In this document: in pieces, positions 18,379 to 27,324 of the stretch
Position numbering within the stretch: position 1 is the stretch's first letter
Layout: the number at the start of each line of letters is the position of its first letter
Assembly: GCA_016931515.1 (NCBI GenBank)
Contig: JAFGEQ010000002.1
Coordinates: 90,278 to 154,277, forward strand
Reading direction: 5' to 3'
DNA from: a candidate division CSSED10-310 bacterium
GTDB taxonomy: Bacteria > CSSED10-310
Length of the DNA: 64,000 bases
Program-made: the position numbers and the translations under genes
The notes under the pieces: generated by a model
Databases searched by the model: none
Seen by the model: only the letters and a program-made list of their open reading frames with translations
Told to the model about the DNA's origin: nothing

Positions 18379-19094
18379 TACAAACTCCGTATCACACCCT
18401 GTTTATAAAGAGCGATTTTACGTTTCAAGTAGATGAGAAAAATCAACATCTGCCAAGCTGTGCGAAAAGGTGCAAGACTTGATCGGCCCCCTGAGCGGAC
18501 GGCATGATTGACTGCGGTCTCGGTTACAATCAAACCCAATGCATGCGCTTTAAGTACGATTTCCGTAGGGAGTTGGAAACCACTCGCTTCAAACTGCATC
18601 TTCCTGATCACAGGACCATTCAGGAGTTTCAAGGCGCAGTTCGTATCCCGGTAAGAAACACCGAACATCAGCCGAATCAGTCGATTCATGATTCGATCTC
18701 CGATAACTTTTATCCATGCATCCTGCTTAGTCTTACGGTATCCGGACAGGACAACGGTCGATTCTGTGAAGCGAGGTAACATTTCTGATACATCACTTAT
18801 ATCGAACTGACCATCAGAATCTATTGTGATCACAATATCTCCAGTTGACGCCCGTATGGCTCGAGCCAAAGCTGCACCATATCCCTGATTAGGATGGTTA
18901 GTCTCCACTTTTAATCCAGGATATTCTGTCTGCAGTGCATACAATATGTCACCGGTCCGGTCTTTTGATCCATCGTTGGTGACAACAACTTCAACATCGC
19001 TCGTCAAGCCGCTGATCACGTCGAAACAGCGTCGAACCATTTTTTCTATATTCTGAGCTTCGTTATAAGCCGGCATCACGACTGACAAGCGCAT
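18378..19094 (-). CDS. Glycosyltransferase family 2 (polyprenyl-phosphate sugar transferase-like)
   Basis: A GT-A fold family 2 transferase. Motifs: LSVVMPAYNEAQNI, VVTNDGSKDRTGDIL, the metal site TIDSDGQFDIS, and a QGYGAALARAI stretch. C-terminal features (DTNCALKLLNG, FQLPTEIVLKA) resemble enzymes that load a sugar on undecaprenyl phosphate. No long membrane anchor is present; a short hydrophobic C-terminal stretch (WQMLIFLIYL) may sit on the membrane. It is first in the operon with the nucleotidyltransferase and carbamoyltransferase. Confidence 0.86.
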   Translation of the reverse strand: MRLSVVMPAYNEAQNIEKMVRRCFDVISGLTSDVEVVVTNDGSKDRTGDILYALQTEYPGLKVETNHPNQGYGAALARAIRASTGDIVITIDSDGQFDISDVSEMLPRFTESTVVLSGYRKTKQDAWIKVIGDRIMNRLIRLMFGVSYRDTNCALKLLNGPVIRKMQFEASGFQLPTEIVLKAHALGLIVTETAVNHAVRSGGRSSLAPFRTAWQMLIFLIYLKRKIALYKQGVIRSL

Positions 19095-19202
19095 ACACTA
19101 TCCCCCGTTGCATATCCGGGTGCTCATGGTAATAACGCATCCTGATGCTGTCAACTCAAGAGCTGATCAAATTCCATCATTTAATGTACACCATGACCAG
19201 GT

Positions 19203-19229
19203 TTGACAGGTTGGATGAGAATGGATAAT
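19203..19229 (+). promoter_or_regulatory. Possible promoter giving a leaderless GT2 transcript
   Basis: TTGACA (19203-19208), a short 15-base spacer and GATAAT (19224-19229) end only 8 bases before the ATG at 19238, and no Shine-Dalgarno sequence is visible. If used, the mRNA would start at or next to the ATG. Confidence 0.35.
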
Positions 19230-19237
19230 CTCCCGGC

Positions 19238-19954
19238 ATGAAATCGAGCAAGACGCTTCTAACAGTTATCATTCCGGTGCTCAATGAAGAGAAAACCATT
19301 GATACGATCCTGGATAGAGTCCTGGCTGTCAACATCGAAAAAGAGATTATTGTTGTCGATGACGGGTCAACGGATTCGACGCCGTACAAATTGAAAGCCA
19401 GAGAGAGTGATACTATCAGGATTTTGACCCATCCGGAAAATTTAGGAAAGGGATCCGCGATACATACTGCGTTAGCTGAGGTCAAGGGACGTTATGTCAT
19501 CATCCAAGATGGTGATTTGGAATATGATCCCAACGATTACATCCGACTGATGGATGTGATGCTCGCCAAAAGCGCACGAGCTGTTTTCGGAAGCCGTATC
19601 CTCGGGAAACAGCCCATGTCTTATCTGCGATACTGGCTAGGTGGCCGAGGTATAACGTGGTTTACAAACCTGTTGTTCGCTACCAAAATTACTGACGAAC
19701 CAACATGTTACAAGATGATTGAGACCGATTTGCTTCGATCGCTGAACCTCGAGTGTCCGGGTTTTGAATTCTGTCCCGAAGTAACCGGGAAAATTTTAAA
19801 ACAAGGTATTCCTATTTTCGAAATACCCATCAATTACAATCCGCGGTCTTTGGAAGAGGGGAAAAAAATACGCTGGGTTGATGGATTCATCGCTTTGTGG
19901 ACCCTCGTTAAAATCAGGGTATGGGGTCGTTCCTATCTAACAAAGCATCACTGA
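19238..19954 (+). CDS. Glycosyltransferase family 2 (dolichol/undecaprenyl-phosphate mannose synthase-like)
   Basis: A soluble GT2 of 238 residues with TVIIPVLNEEKTI, IIVVDDGSTDST, GKGSAIHTALAEVKGRYVIIQDGDLEYDPNDY and EPTCYKMIETDLL, the pattern of polyprenyl-phosphate hexose synthases. It closely resembles the GT2 at 51889-52584 along its whole length, including the ending EGKKIRWVDGFIALWTLVK, so the two are paralogs. It is divergent from the operon starting at 19094 and its last 41 bases overlap the convergent gene at 19914. Confidence 0.87.
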   Translation: MKSSKTLLTVIIPVLNEEKTIDTILDRVLAVNIEKEIIVVDDGSTDSTPYKLKARESDTIRILTHPENLGKGSAIHTALAEVKGRYVIIQDGDLEYDPNDYIRLMDVMLAKSARAVFGSRILGKQPMSYLRYWLGGRGITWFTNLLFATKITDEPTCYKMIETDLLRSLNLECPGFEFCPEVTGKILKQGIPIFEIPINYNPRSLEEGKKIRWVDGFIALWTLVKIRVWGRSYLTKHH

Positions 19955-21287
19955 AAATACCGATCGTTCGTCCGTTGTCCGGCATGCGATCCCCGACTTT
20001 TTCGACGAGTTCATCCTGAACCGTTTTCCAATAGTCGAAATTCTCTGACAATTTCTCAAAGTCGGCCTCCGTGTCGACATCAAGCGAAACACCACTGTAA
20101 GGTGACTCAACAAGTTTGAGGTTTGTCATAAATAAGCGGCTCAGGAGTTCTTCAAACTCGGTGGTTCTCAAATGCCGTCTAATCCTATCACCGGCACTCA
20201 CATATCCATATCGGCGAAGCATTGCAACAAGGTGAAGCAGTAATCCCATTCGCAATGTTTGAAAACGACTGCTTAAACGCAACAGTTTCCCAAAAAGTGC
20301 GATAATATTACGCCACTCCGTCATCTTTCGAATTCCGAAACTTTCCTGGATCAATTCCTTGTTTCCGACTCTATTCGGCCGGACCAGCAACATGTTGCAA
20401 GCCCGAATATGTGCTTCCCGGAGAGAAAGATAGGGTCTTAAAATGCCCGGTTTTTTATTCTTGCCATAATAAAAAAACCTCAGCATTTCCAATGACGCTG
20501 TGCTCACAATAAAATCGCCGGAAAGCCGTTCACAGCGATTGAGAAAATCAGCTATGGCGGGACCTGAAATCAGTGGGACATCGCTTCCTGTAATAAAAAT
20601 GGGCTTTTTAAATCGTCTCTCCCATTCCGCGAAATAATCAAAAAGAAATTGTTCCCGAAATCTTATCCCGGAAGGAGTTTCCTGAAGAATATGCCCATCT
20701 GTCAACAATGTCTCGACACCCATCTTGCCCATAAACCATTCCTGTCGTTCAAAACGGTGTCTAAACTCATCGAAGCGGCGTTCCATTGCTGCCACGACCG
20801 AACCCTTCTCAAGTGCTGAACGTTGATGACGGATCATCTGACCGGCAACGGCGCTATAGACTGAAACGATGATATTAAGATGAGCTTTTTTCTTGATTGG
20901 AAAGTGCCCTCCCAGAAGTAATGTTTCAATTCGCCGATTGACCGGGAGATTGTTGCCATCGGGAAATGTCGCCAGAAATCCATTCCAGACATTCTCAAGA
21001 ATCCGGCTGCGCTGCTGAACAATCATCAGCCGATTCGGGTATTGCGCGAGGAGAAGGTGCAGGGCTGATTCCAGTGCATTTCTTGGACCTACCACGACGA
21101 TCCTGTTCAATCTGTCGCTTTCCAGACAGGCAGTTGTGACATAAGCGATCAACGGTTTGCCCATCAACTGCAGGAAGGCTTTATTCTGACCTTTAATCAA
21201 TCGCTTGGGATTTCGATGGGATCCGGCCAGAATCACCGCATCTACTTTTTCATCCGCACGCCATCTTTCATCCTTCTCAAGTTTCAT
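19914..21287 (-). CDS. MobA-like nucleotidyltransferase-fold protein with large insertion
   Basis: The N-terminus (VDAVILAGSHRNPKRLIKGQNKAFLQLMGKPLIAYV) is the start of a MobA/GlmU-type NTP-transferase fold. IFITGSDVPLISGPAIADFL corresponds to its metal-binding Asp motif, but about 100 extra residues lie between the two. A helical C-terminal part (about 285-410) ends with SGVSLDVDTEADFEKL, the usual closing motif of MobA-like folds. At about 457 residues it is twice the normal length, and its substrate is unknown. The ATG at 21287 has AGGTG upstream; a GTG at 21296, next to the previous stop, is an alternative. It follows the Pcp-FolC gene directly. Confidence 0.62.
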   Translation of the reverse strand: MKLEKDERWRADEKVDAVILAGSHRNPKRLIKGQNKAFLQLMGKPLIAYVTTACLESDRLNRIVVVGPRNALESALHLLLAQYPNRLMIVQQRSRILENVWNGFLATFPDGNNLPVNRRIETLLLGGHFPIKKKAHLNIIVSVYSAVAGQMIRHQRSALEKGSVVAAMERRFDEFRHRFERQEWFMGKMGVETLLTDGHILQETPSGIRFREQFLFDYFAEWERRFKKPIFITGSDVPLISGPAIADFLNRCERLSGDFIVSTASLEMLRFFYYGKNKKPGILRPYLSLREAHIRACNMLLVRPNRVGNKELIQESFGIRKMTEWRNIIALFGKLLRLSSRFQTLRMGLLLHLVAMLRRYGYVSAGDRIRRHLRTTEFEELLSRLFMTNLKLVESPYSGVSLDVDTEADFEKLSENFDYWKTVQDELVEKVGDRMPDNGRTIGIFSDALLDRNDPIP

Positions 21288-21296
21288 CCGAAACAC

Positions 21297-23279
21297 CTAA
21301 TAAATATCAAGGCACGACTCTGACATTCCAATCTTTTCCATCCATTCACCAGCCAGAAACAGCGACCCTGTGACGAGAACGATGTCATCCGGCATTATAC
21401 ATTGTTTTAAACGATTAACAGCATCAAACACATCCATTGCTTCAAAAATCTGTGCGAACTTCGAACGAGCCAGGTGTGTGAGTTGGTCAGTTGGGAGCGC
21501 ACGGCTGTTCGGGAATGACGTCATGACAATCCGTGATGTATAGCGGGATAAAATCCGGAGCATTCCCTTCGCATTCTTATTAGCGGAACATCCAAAGATG
21601 GTGATCAGTGGGATTCCGGGATAGAGCAGCCGAATACTCTCCATCAATGCCTGAATGGCCCTGGGATTATGAGCTCCATCAATGATCAGGTTTTTTCCAG
21701 GCATTCCATCAGGAATTCGGGAGGGAGGGATAACCGAGAATCTTCCCGGCCATGTTGTCTGAGCCAATCCTTTCAGCAGAGAATCATTATCCAGTGTGAT
21801 GAGTTTTTTTTCTGCCAGGTGCTGGATGACTGCGAGTGCCAGGCGACAATTTTCGAATTGAAACCTGCCCGGAAGGTGAATTCGCAGATTATGATACCAG
21901 CGCTTCGCTATCCTTGCGGAGAAAGCAGTGCCGCTTGATTCCATGCGAATATTTTTGAGTCTGATGCAGGATGATGCGTTGAAAGCGGGTGCCTTTACAT
22001 TGCTCGCATACATGTTCAGGAACCGTGTAACACTCTGGCGCTGCCGTCCAAGAATCACCGGTATATCGTTTTTTATTATACCGGCTTTTTCACTCGCAAT
22101 TGCCATCAATGACTTTCCCAGGCTGTCCATATGATCCATGTCGATACGAGTAATAGCACACACATCCGGTTTGACCACGTTGGTGCAATCCAGGCGCCCG
22201 CCCATTCCTGTTTCAAGAACACTCCAGTCAGTACGCATCCGATCAAAGTATTGGAAAGCCATCGATGTTAACATTTCAAAAGTCGTTCGATACGCTCTCT
22301 CCAGCGACTGGGTACGCCCGGCAATCCGATGCTGTTCATCCGCCAAGCGGATGAAATGCTTTTCTGAAATGGCTTTGCCATTAAAGCGGATCCGTTCGCG
22401 AAGATCCACGAGATGCGGTGATGTATAAAGTCCAATTCGTAGACCGTGCGCGGACAGGATCGATGCGATAAGAGCACTTACACAGCCTTTCCCCTTGGTT
22501 CCGGCAATATGGATGTATCGCCCCGATCTATGAGGATTGTTCTGATGACCCAAATAGCTCTCAAATCGATCAAGGCTGTAGTTCGTTTCGGTATAAGCCA
22601 GACCGGTTTTTCGTTCGTAGTTGATAAACCCGTACAGGAACGTCCGGACATCATCCATCGAATGAATCTGTGACAGACTGTTTTGTGGGAAGTTTGTTTT
22701 TCTGCTGATTAATTTACCAATCGACAACAAGACATTTTGAATCGAATCAAAATCCCACATCGGACTTACGGTCGGGATATGAACAAAGACAGCCGGGATC
22801 GATAATGGATTGACTATCCGAAGCACATGATAATACAGTGTGTTGCAAACGTAAGTGCCTGCAAAAAATGACGCTTTCACAGGTCGATCCGGAGTGGATA
22901 CCTGTTCTGCCAGACGAACAACATCTACGCTGGATTCGATGAGTTCCGGAGATCCTGACAGGACGGGTTCACCCTGTCCAATCCTGCCGATATTGTCGGG
23001 ATGATCGGATTGTTGACGGTTAAGTGCCTGCTGCTCCAGGCACACGGCATCGACGCGTGCATTCAGCCCGCACATAATGATCGCATCGAAACGATTCCAG
23101 TCAGAAAATGAATTGCAAAAGTTGAGACATCCCGAGTAACTCACCGGAAGAACCATGCCCATGATACGAAAACCGGAATGATTTGTTGCACTCATTCGCC
23201 TGATGACGCACTCAGAAGGATTCGGATGATGCTTTTGAAATGACTCGAAACCGGTCAGAAGTAGTTGAATTGGTTTCAT
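21297..23279 (-). CDS. Fusion of pyroglutamyl peptidase I (C15) and folylpolyglutamate/dihydrofolate synthase
   Basis: Residues 1 to about 195 match pyrrolidone-carboxyl peptidase: the opening LLLTGFESF and the catalytic triad Glu82 (CLEQQALN), Cys145 (AGTYVCNTLYYH) and His167 (VFVHIPT), close to the known positions 81/144/168. Residues from about 215 to 660 match FolC/Mur-ligase enzymes: IHIAGTKGKGCVSALIASIL (P-loop 260-266, with Cys where Ser is usual), LYTSPHLVDLRERIRFNG, LETGMGGRLDCTNVV, AGIIKNDIPVI and LIIDGAHNPRAI. No stop, frame break or internal ribosome site is apparent. FolC adds glutamate to folate in the cytoplasm; Pcp removes N-terminal pyroglutamate. Why they are joined is unknown. 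Confidence 0.85.
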   Translation of the reverse strand: MKPIQLLLTGFESFQKHHPNPSECVIRRMSATNHSGFRIMGMVLPVSYSGCLNFCNSFSDWNRFDAIIMCGLNARVDAVCLEQQALNRQQSDHPDNIGRIGQGEPVLSGSPELIESSVDVVRLAEQVSTPDRPVKASFFAGTYVCNTLYYHVLRIVNPLSIPAVFVHIPTVSPMWDFDSIQNVLLSIGKLISRKTNFPQNSLSQIHSMDDVRTFLYGFINYERKTGLAYTETNYSLDRFESYLGHQNNPHRSGRYIHIAGTKGKGCVSALIASILSAHGLRIGLYTSPHLVDLRERIRFNGKAISEKHFIRLADEQHRIAGRTQSLERAYRTTFEMLTSMAFQYFDRMRTDWSVLETGMGGRLDCTNVVKPDVCAITRIDMDHMDSLGKSLMAIASEKAGIIKNDIPVILGRQRQSVTRFLNMYASNVKAPAFNASSCIRLKNIRMESSGTAFSARIAKRWYHNLRIHLPGRFQFENCRLALAVIQHLAEKKLITLDNDSLLKGLAQTTWPGRFSVIPPSRIPDGMPGKNLIIDGAHNPRAIQALMESIRLLYPGIPLITIFGCSANKNAKGMLRILSRYTSRIVMTSFPNSRALPTDQLTHLARSKFAQIFEAMDVFDAVNRLKQCIMPDDIVLVTGSLFLAGEWMEKIGMSESCLDIY

Positions 23280-23354
23280 AGTAGTGGGTTTCTCCGGTTC
23301 CCTTATCGTCGCCGATTGTTATTCAGGCAGACTATATCTCATCGCAGTGGACTA

Positions 23355-24710
23355 TCATGCTTTTTTATCCGATCGGCGGAGATACTCCCAGAGAGTTGAT
23401 TTTGGGATATTCAGCCGGCGCGCCGCTTCCCGAATATTGCCTCCGGCTCGTTCCATCGCGTGATTGAACACTCGGTCACGAATTTCGTCCCATGTCAATC
23501 CAGAATCGAGTTCAATAGCGTGTCCTTCAGTTCCGGATCGGGTATGTGTTATCGACATTAAATCTATCGGACAGCCCATTATCATTCGGTTGATCAATGC
23601 ATTTTCGAGTTGTCGAACATTACCCGGCCAATCGTAGGTGATCCATTGATTCAATTCCTTTGTATCATGCGGGATCGCACCTGTTCCCCCATGGCGATGA
23701 TAAAGGTGCGCCAGCAGAGCAGGTATATCCTCCCGTCTCTCTCTCAGAGGAGGTATCTGTAGTTTAACCGTTGACAGACGATAAAAAAGATCCTCCCGAA
23801 AATGTCCTCCCGCCATGCTTTTTCCTGGATCTTTGTTGGATGCAGCCAAAACGATAACGTCAACGGGAATTTCCTGACCGGACCCAACCGGAGTAACCAC
23901 TCGCTCCTGTAACAATCTCAAGAGCATGGGTTGAACTTGATGTGGCAGCTCCAAAACTTCATCCAGAAAGATTATCCCTTTATCAGCGACTGAGAATTTT
24001 CCTTTTCGAGGTTCCACGCCTGTTGCGACTCCCTTGCTGACACCCATTAATTCACTGGCTGCGAGTTCCGGTGTCAAAAGGCCGCAATTCAATGCAACGA
24101 AAGGTGCTGAATTTCGTTTTGACCATCGGTGCAACTGGCGCGCAACAACTTCTTTTCCACAGCCGGTTTCACCGGTGATGAATACCGCAGCAGCCAGATC
24201 CATTTTCGCAATTTTTCTGACCCTTTCCCAGAAGTCCATCATCACAGGTGAATCACCCATTACCGGTTCCGGACATCCATGGTCGCGGGAAGTCAGCAGT
24301 GCCAGATCTGATATATTTTCGCGGAGTTTTTTTACTGCGAGATTTCTCTCAATGGCATTAATCAGTAAGTTTTTTCGAATGGGTTTTCTAAGGAATTCGA
24401 GGGGTTTTTGACGAAAAGCAGCAACTGCAAGGTCGATCTCTTCAGTTTGTGAGCAGACAATAACACCGGCATCCGGATCAAGAAGCCGCAGTTTTTTTAT
24501 CAGAGCAATTCCATCCATACCCGGCATCATCAGATCAGTGATGTATAGGTCAAATGTTCCCTTACGCGCCGCTTTCAATGCTTCGTCACCAGATTCAGTG
24601 ATTACAATCTCGTAGTTATCGCGGAGATAGGTCGCATACAGTTGACGTGCTGCGAGATGATCATCGACAACAAGAATCCGGGCATCAGATTTTTTTTCTT
24701 GGGAGTTCAA
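23355..24710 (-). CDS. NtrC-type response regulator with altered GAFTGA loop
   Basis: Domains: receiver (about 10-125, phosphate acceptor Asp59 in YITDLMMPG); AAA+ domain with Walker A GETGCGKE (180-187) and Walker B GIIFLDEV; C-terminal Fis-type helix-turn-helix (NIREAARRLNIPKSTLWEYLRR). The sigma-54 contact loop, normally GAFTGA, reads GVATGV (about 227-232), so ordinary sigma-54 activation is doubtful. The start is TTG, 26 bases inside the upstream histidine kinase gene, so translation is probably coupled. It is third in the operon tldD-kinase-regulator. Confidence 0.87.
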   Translation of the reverse strand: MNSQEKKSDARILVVDDHLAARQLYATYLRDNYEIVITESGDEALKAARKGTFDLYITDLMMPGMDGIALIKKLRLLDPDAGVIVCSQTEEIDLAVAAFRQKPLEFLRKPIRKNLLINAIERNLAVKKLRENISDLALLTSRDHGCPEPVMGDSPVMMDFWERVRKIAKMDLAAAVFITGETGCGKEVVARQLHRWSKRNSAPFVALNCGLLTPELAASELMGVSKGVATGVEPRKGKFSVADKGIIFLDEVLELPHQVQPMLLRLLQERVVTPVGSGQEIPVDVIVLAASNKDPGKSMAGGHFREDLFYRLSTVKLQIPPLRERREDIPALLAHLYHRHGGTGAIPHDTKELNQWITYDWPGNVRQLENALINRMIMGCPIDLMSITHTRSGTEGHAIELDSGLTWDEIRDRVFNHAMERAGGNIREAARRLNIPKSTLWEYLRRSDKKA

Positions 24711-25722
24711 TCGTTACAACTGTTCCTTTCCCTGGCTGCGATTCGGCTTTAATCATACCCTTATGACGCATTATCGCCGTCTGTGCGATAAATGCACCCA
24801 AACCGTTTCCATCCGGTCGAGTAGTAAACAGCGGGGTCCACATTGCAGCCAGTGTAGCCGGATCCATCCCATGCCCGGTATCAGTGATCGTCAGGCTGAT
24901 TTGGAACTCACTGAGAACCAGTTTAATGTCAATAATATCTCCGTTTGAACAGGCTTCCAAGGCATTTTTCAGGATGTTTAGAAGGCTTCTGCCGATCTGC
25001 CCGGCGTCCATAGTGATGATCACCGGCGTTTCCGGTAAGTTCCATTTGAGATCAATACCGGTCAAAAGAGCTGTTCCTTCGACAAGTGCTATCTGCTCGA
25101 GAATCAACTCCACAAGATCCATTTCTGATAGACGAGGTTCGGTACAGCCGGTCCTCAACATTTGGACCAACTCATCCATTTTCCCCCCAGCCATCTCCAA
25201 TGAACGGATTTCACCATCGAATCGACGAGATACATTCGTATCCTGCTTTATCTGTTCGATCCCTGCGTCAAAAAACTGTAAGTAGTTTTTTAACTCATGG
25301 GCGATTATTCTCGGGAGTTGAATCCATTCCCCGGATCGTTGGACAAGAGCGGTTTCGATTCGAGGAGGTTCAGAATAACGCGCCACCAGTACCGTGCTGC
25401 CGAGGTGAATTTCGCAGTCTGGTAAAACTGGAACAACTGAAATCAGTCTACCGTTGATAAATGTTCCATTCTCGGATTTCAAATCCCAAATCTTCCAGAT
25501 TGAACCGTCACGAGCAATCCTGGCATGTCGCGGACAAACCAGAGGATCATCGAGCATTATATCTGCAGCAGGATCATTCCCGATCACGGTTGTGTTCTCG
25601 ACAAAAAATTCTTTCCCGAGTTGTTTTCCCTTGTCCACGACCAGTTTCAATCGGCCATTCATCTGAAGGCGGATAGACAAGGATGTATCCAGATTCAAAC
25701 CGTTACCGGTTGAGGGGTTCAT
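24685..25722 (-). CDS. FHA-domain histidine kinase
   Basis: A soluble sensor kinase. An N-terminal FHA domain (about 24-115) has PRHARI and NGTFINGRLI, the phosphothreonine-binding pattern. A dimerisation helix carries the phospho-acceptor His142 in IIAHELKNYLQFF. An HATPase domain follows, with LLNILKNALEAC (N box), TDTGHGMDP (G1) and GNGLGAFIAQ (G2). There is no membrane segment, so the input is cytoplasmic, probably a Ser/Thr-phosphorylated protein. It starts 9 bases after tldD without a visible ribosome site and overlaps the response regulator. The Ser/Thr kinase at 33145 is a possible upstream partner, but this is inference. Confidence 0.86.
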   Translation of the reverse strand: MNPSTGNGLNLDTSLSIRLQMNGRLKLVVDKGKQLGKEFFVENTTVIGNDPAADIMLDDPLVCPRHARIARDGSIWKIWDLKSENGTFINGRLISVVPVLPDCEIHLGSTVLVARYSEPPRIETALVQRSGEWIQLPRIIAHELKNYLQFFDAGIEQIKQDTNVSRRFDGEIRSLEMAGGKMDELVQMLRTGCTEPRLSEMDLVELILEQIALVEGTALLTGIDLKWNLPETPVIITMDAGQIGRSLLNILKNALEACSNGDIIDIKLVLSEFQISLTITDTGHGMDPATLAAMWTPLFTTRPDGNGLGAFIAQTAIMRHKGMIKAESQPGKGTVVTIELPRKKI

Positions 25723-25731
25723 ACAGGAGTT

Positions 25732-27108
25732 TTACCGGCTGCCGGCGATGACTGCGTTCTGAATTCTGATATGAGGAGCGCCATGTGATACAGGCAGAGG
25801 AAACTGAGCTCCCTTGCCACAGCCTCCACCTGAGTCGTGAATCTGGAAATCGTTGCCGACCATGTCAATATTTTCGAGCGTTTTGAACAGGTTACCCGAC
25901 ATCGTGACATTCTTAACCATTTCCTCAATCTTCCCATCACGAATCATATAACCTCGTCCAGCAGTGAAGGTGAACATTTCTCCACCTTGGCCGCCCATGG
26001 CGTCAACAGCATATACACCCAGTTTAATACCCCTAATCATGTCGTCAATGGTTGAATGACCCTGCTCGATACAAGTATTTCTCATTCTCGGAATCGGCAC
26101 ATATTTATAATTAAGTGCTCTACCGTTTCCCGTGGCTTTTTCACCCATCCGCCCGGCGGTTTCCCTGCTGTGCAGCCTGCCGACTAGTTGTCCCTCCCTG
26201 ATGAGATATGTCTTCTCTGTACGGACACCTTCATCGTCAAAGGGAACATATCCCCGGCAACCTATATCCTGACCACTGTCATAGATATTCAGGACCGGTT
26301 TCCCGAACTGCCTTCCCATTTTCATCACTTTTGCCAGATTCTCATTGTCGAATACTTTTTCTCCCTCGCTGGTGTGACCGAATGATTCATGAACGAAAAC
26401 ACCGGCCAAAACCGGATCTACGACAACAGTATAGATGCCACCTTCTATTGAAGGAGCTTCCAGGAGATCAACAGCATGTCGGCATGCAGCTTCCAGTTCT
26501 TTTTCTTTACCAAGCAAAACGTTGAAATCTCTTGAACTGCCAAATCCGACTGAAGCCATTTGTGTCTGGCCATCTTTCAGAGCTACCGGGACGAGACCCC
26601 CTCCGATATCCATGTGTTCCTGGTCGATATAGGAACCTTCAGAGTTACAAAACCACTTATGAGAATGTCGTTCAGCGTATCGAACCGATGACATCGGTAT
26701 TAATTTATGGGCTTCAAGGATTTGCTTGTTGTATGACGATAAAATGTCAACTTTTCGTGCAAGTGGAATATCTCTCGGATCATTGTCGATGTCCAGAGGA
26801 ATTTCAACAACGACAGTCGGAACAGGAGCCAGGCGACTTTTATCTTTCCCGACCAGGCAGGCCTGCTTTACCGCCGATTGAATGTAGTAATCAACCGATT
26901 CCTCGGTCAGTTTGTTGAAAGTGGCAAATCCCCATCCTCCCTTGTAAAGAGCTCGAACACAGCCACCTCGCTCACTGGATTGTTTCAGACCATCTATCCC
27001 GGGACCCCTGAATCCGATCGTCGTTGATTCGGATTCTTCAACGCGAATTTCGAGATAATCCACTTCTTTTTCATGCTTTTTAATGACTGATTGCAGAAAC
27101 GATTTCAT
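25732..27108 (-). CDS. tldD: TldD-type metalloprotease
   Basis: TldD family (PmbA/TldD). The HExxxH zinc motif appears in VFVHESFGHTSEGEKVF, followed by GRGYMIRDGKIEEMVKNVTMSGN and SGGGCGKGAQFPLPVSHGAPHIRI near the C-terminus. TldD normally works as a heterodimer with TldE/PmbA to cut unfolded peptides, for example during maturation of ribosomally made peptides. No TldE gene is in this window. Start ATG has AAGGAGAACCCG upstream. It heads an operon with the FHA kinase and the NtrC-type regulator. Length is close to normal. Confidence 0.9.
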   Translation of the reverse strand: MKSFLQSVIKKHEKEVDYLEIRVEESESTTIGFRGPGIDGLKQSSERGGCVRALYKGGWGFATFNKLTEESVDYYIQSAVKQACLVGKDKSRLAPVPTVVVEIPLDIDNDPRDIPLARKVDILSSYNKQILEAHKLIPMSSVRYAERHSHKWFCNSEGSYIDQEHMDIGGGLVPVALKDGQTQMASVGFGSSRDFNVLLGKEKELEAACRHAVDLLEAPSIEGGIYTVVVDPVLAGVFVHESFGHTSEGEKVFDNENLAKVMKMGRQFGKPVLNIYDSGQDIGCRGYVPFDDEGVRTEKTYLIREGQLVGRLHSRETAGRMGEKATGNGRALNYKYVPIPRMRNTCIEQGHSTIDDMIRGIKLGVYAVDAMGGQGGEMFTFTAGRGYMIRDGKIEEMVKNVTMSGNLFKTLENIDMVGNDFQIHDSGGGCGKGAQFPLPVSHGAPHIRIQNAVIAGSR

Positions 27109-27241
27109 CGGGTTCTCCTTCTTCGTCCGTTCAAATGACGACTACTCACCGTGACATACCACAACCTGCGGACAGGTTCAAACCTCATCCTTCGGCAATG
27201 ATCAACCGGACAAGACCCTTTGAACTATAAAGTTTGAGGAC

Positions 27242-27270
27242 TTGACTTCGGAGATTTGCAGGACTAAAAA
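27242..27270 (+). promoter_or_regulatory. Possible sigma-70 promoter for gatD
   Basis: TTGACT (27242-27247), 17-base spacer, TAAAAA (27265-27270), about 55 bases before the gatD ATG. The rest of this 216-base divergent region shows no other clear element. Confidence 0.5.
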
Positions 27271-27324
27271 CAAATCCATATTGCGGCTGGGTCGTGAGGC
27301 GGGACAATCGGAAGGAGAAACAGC

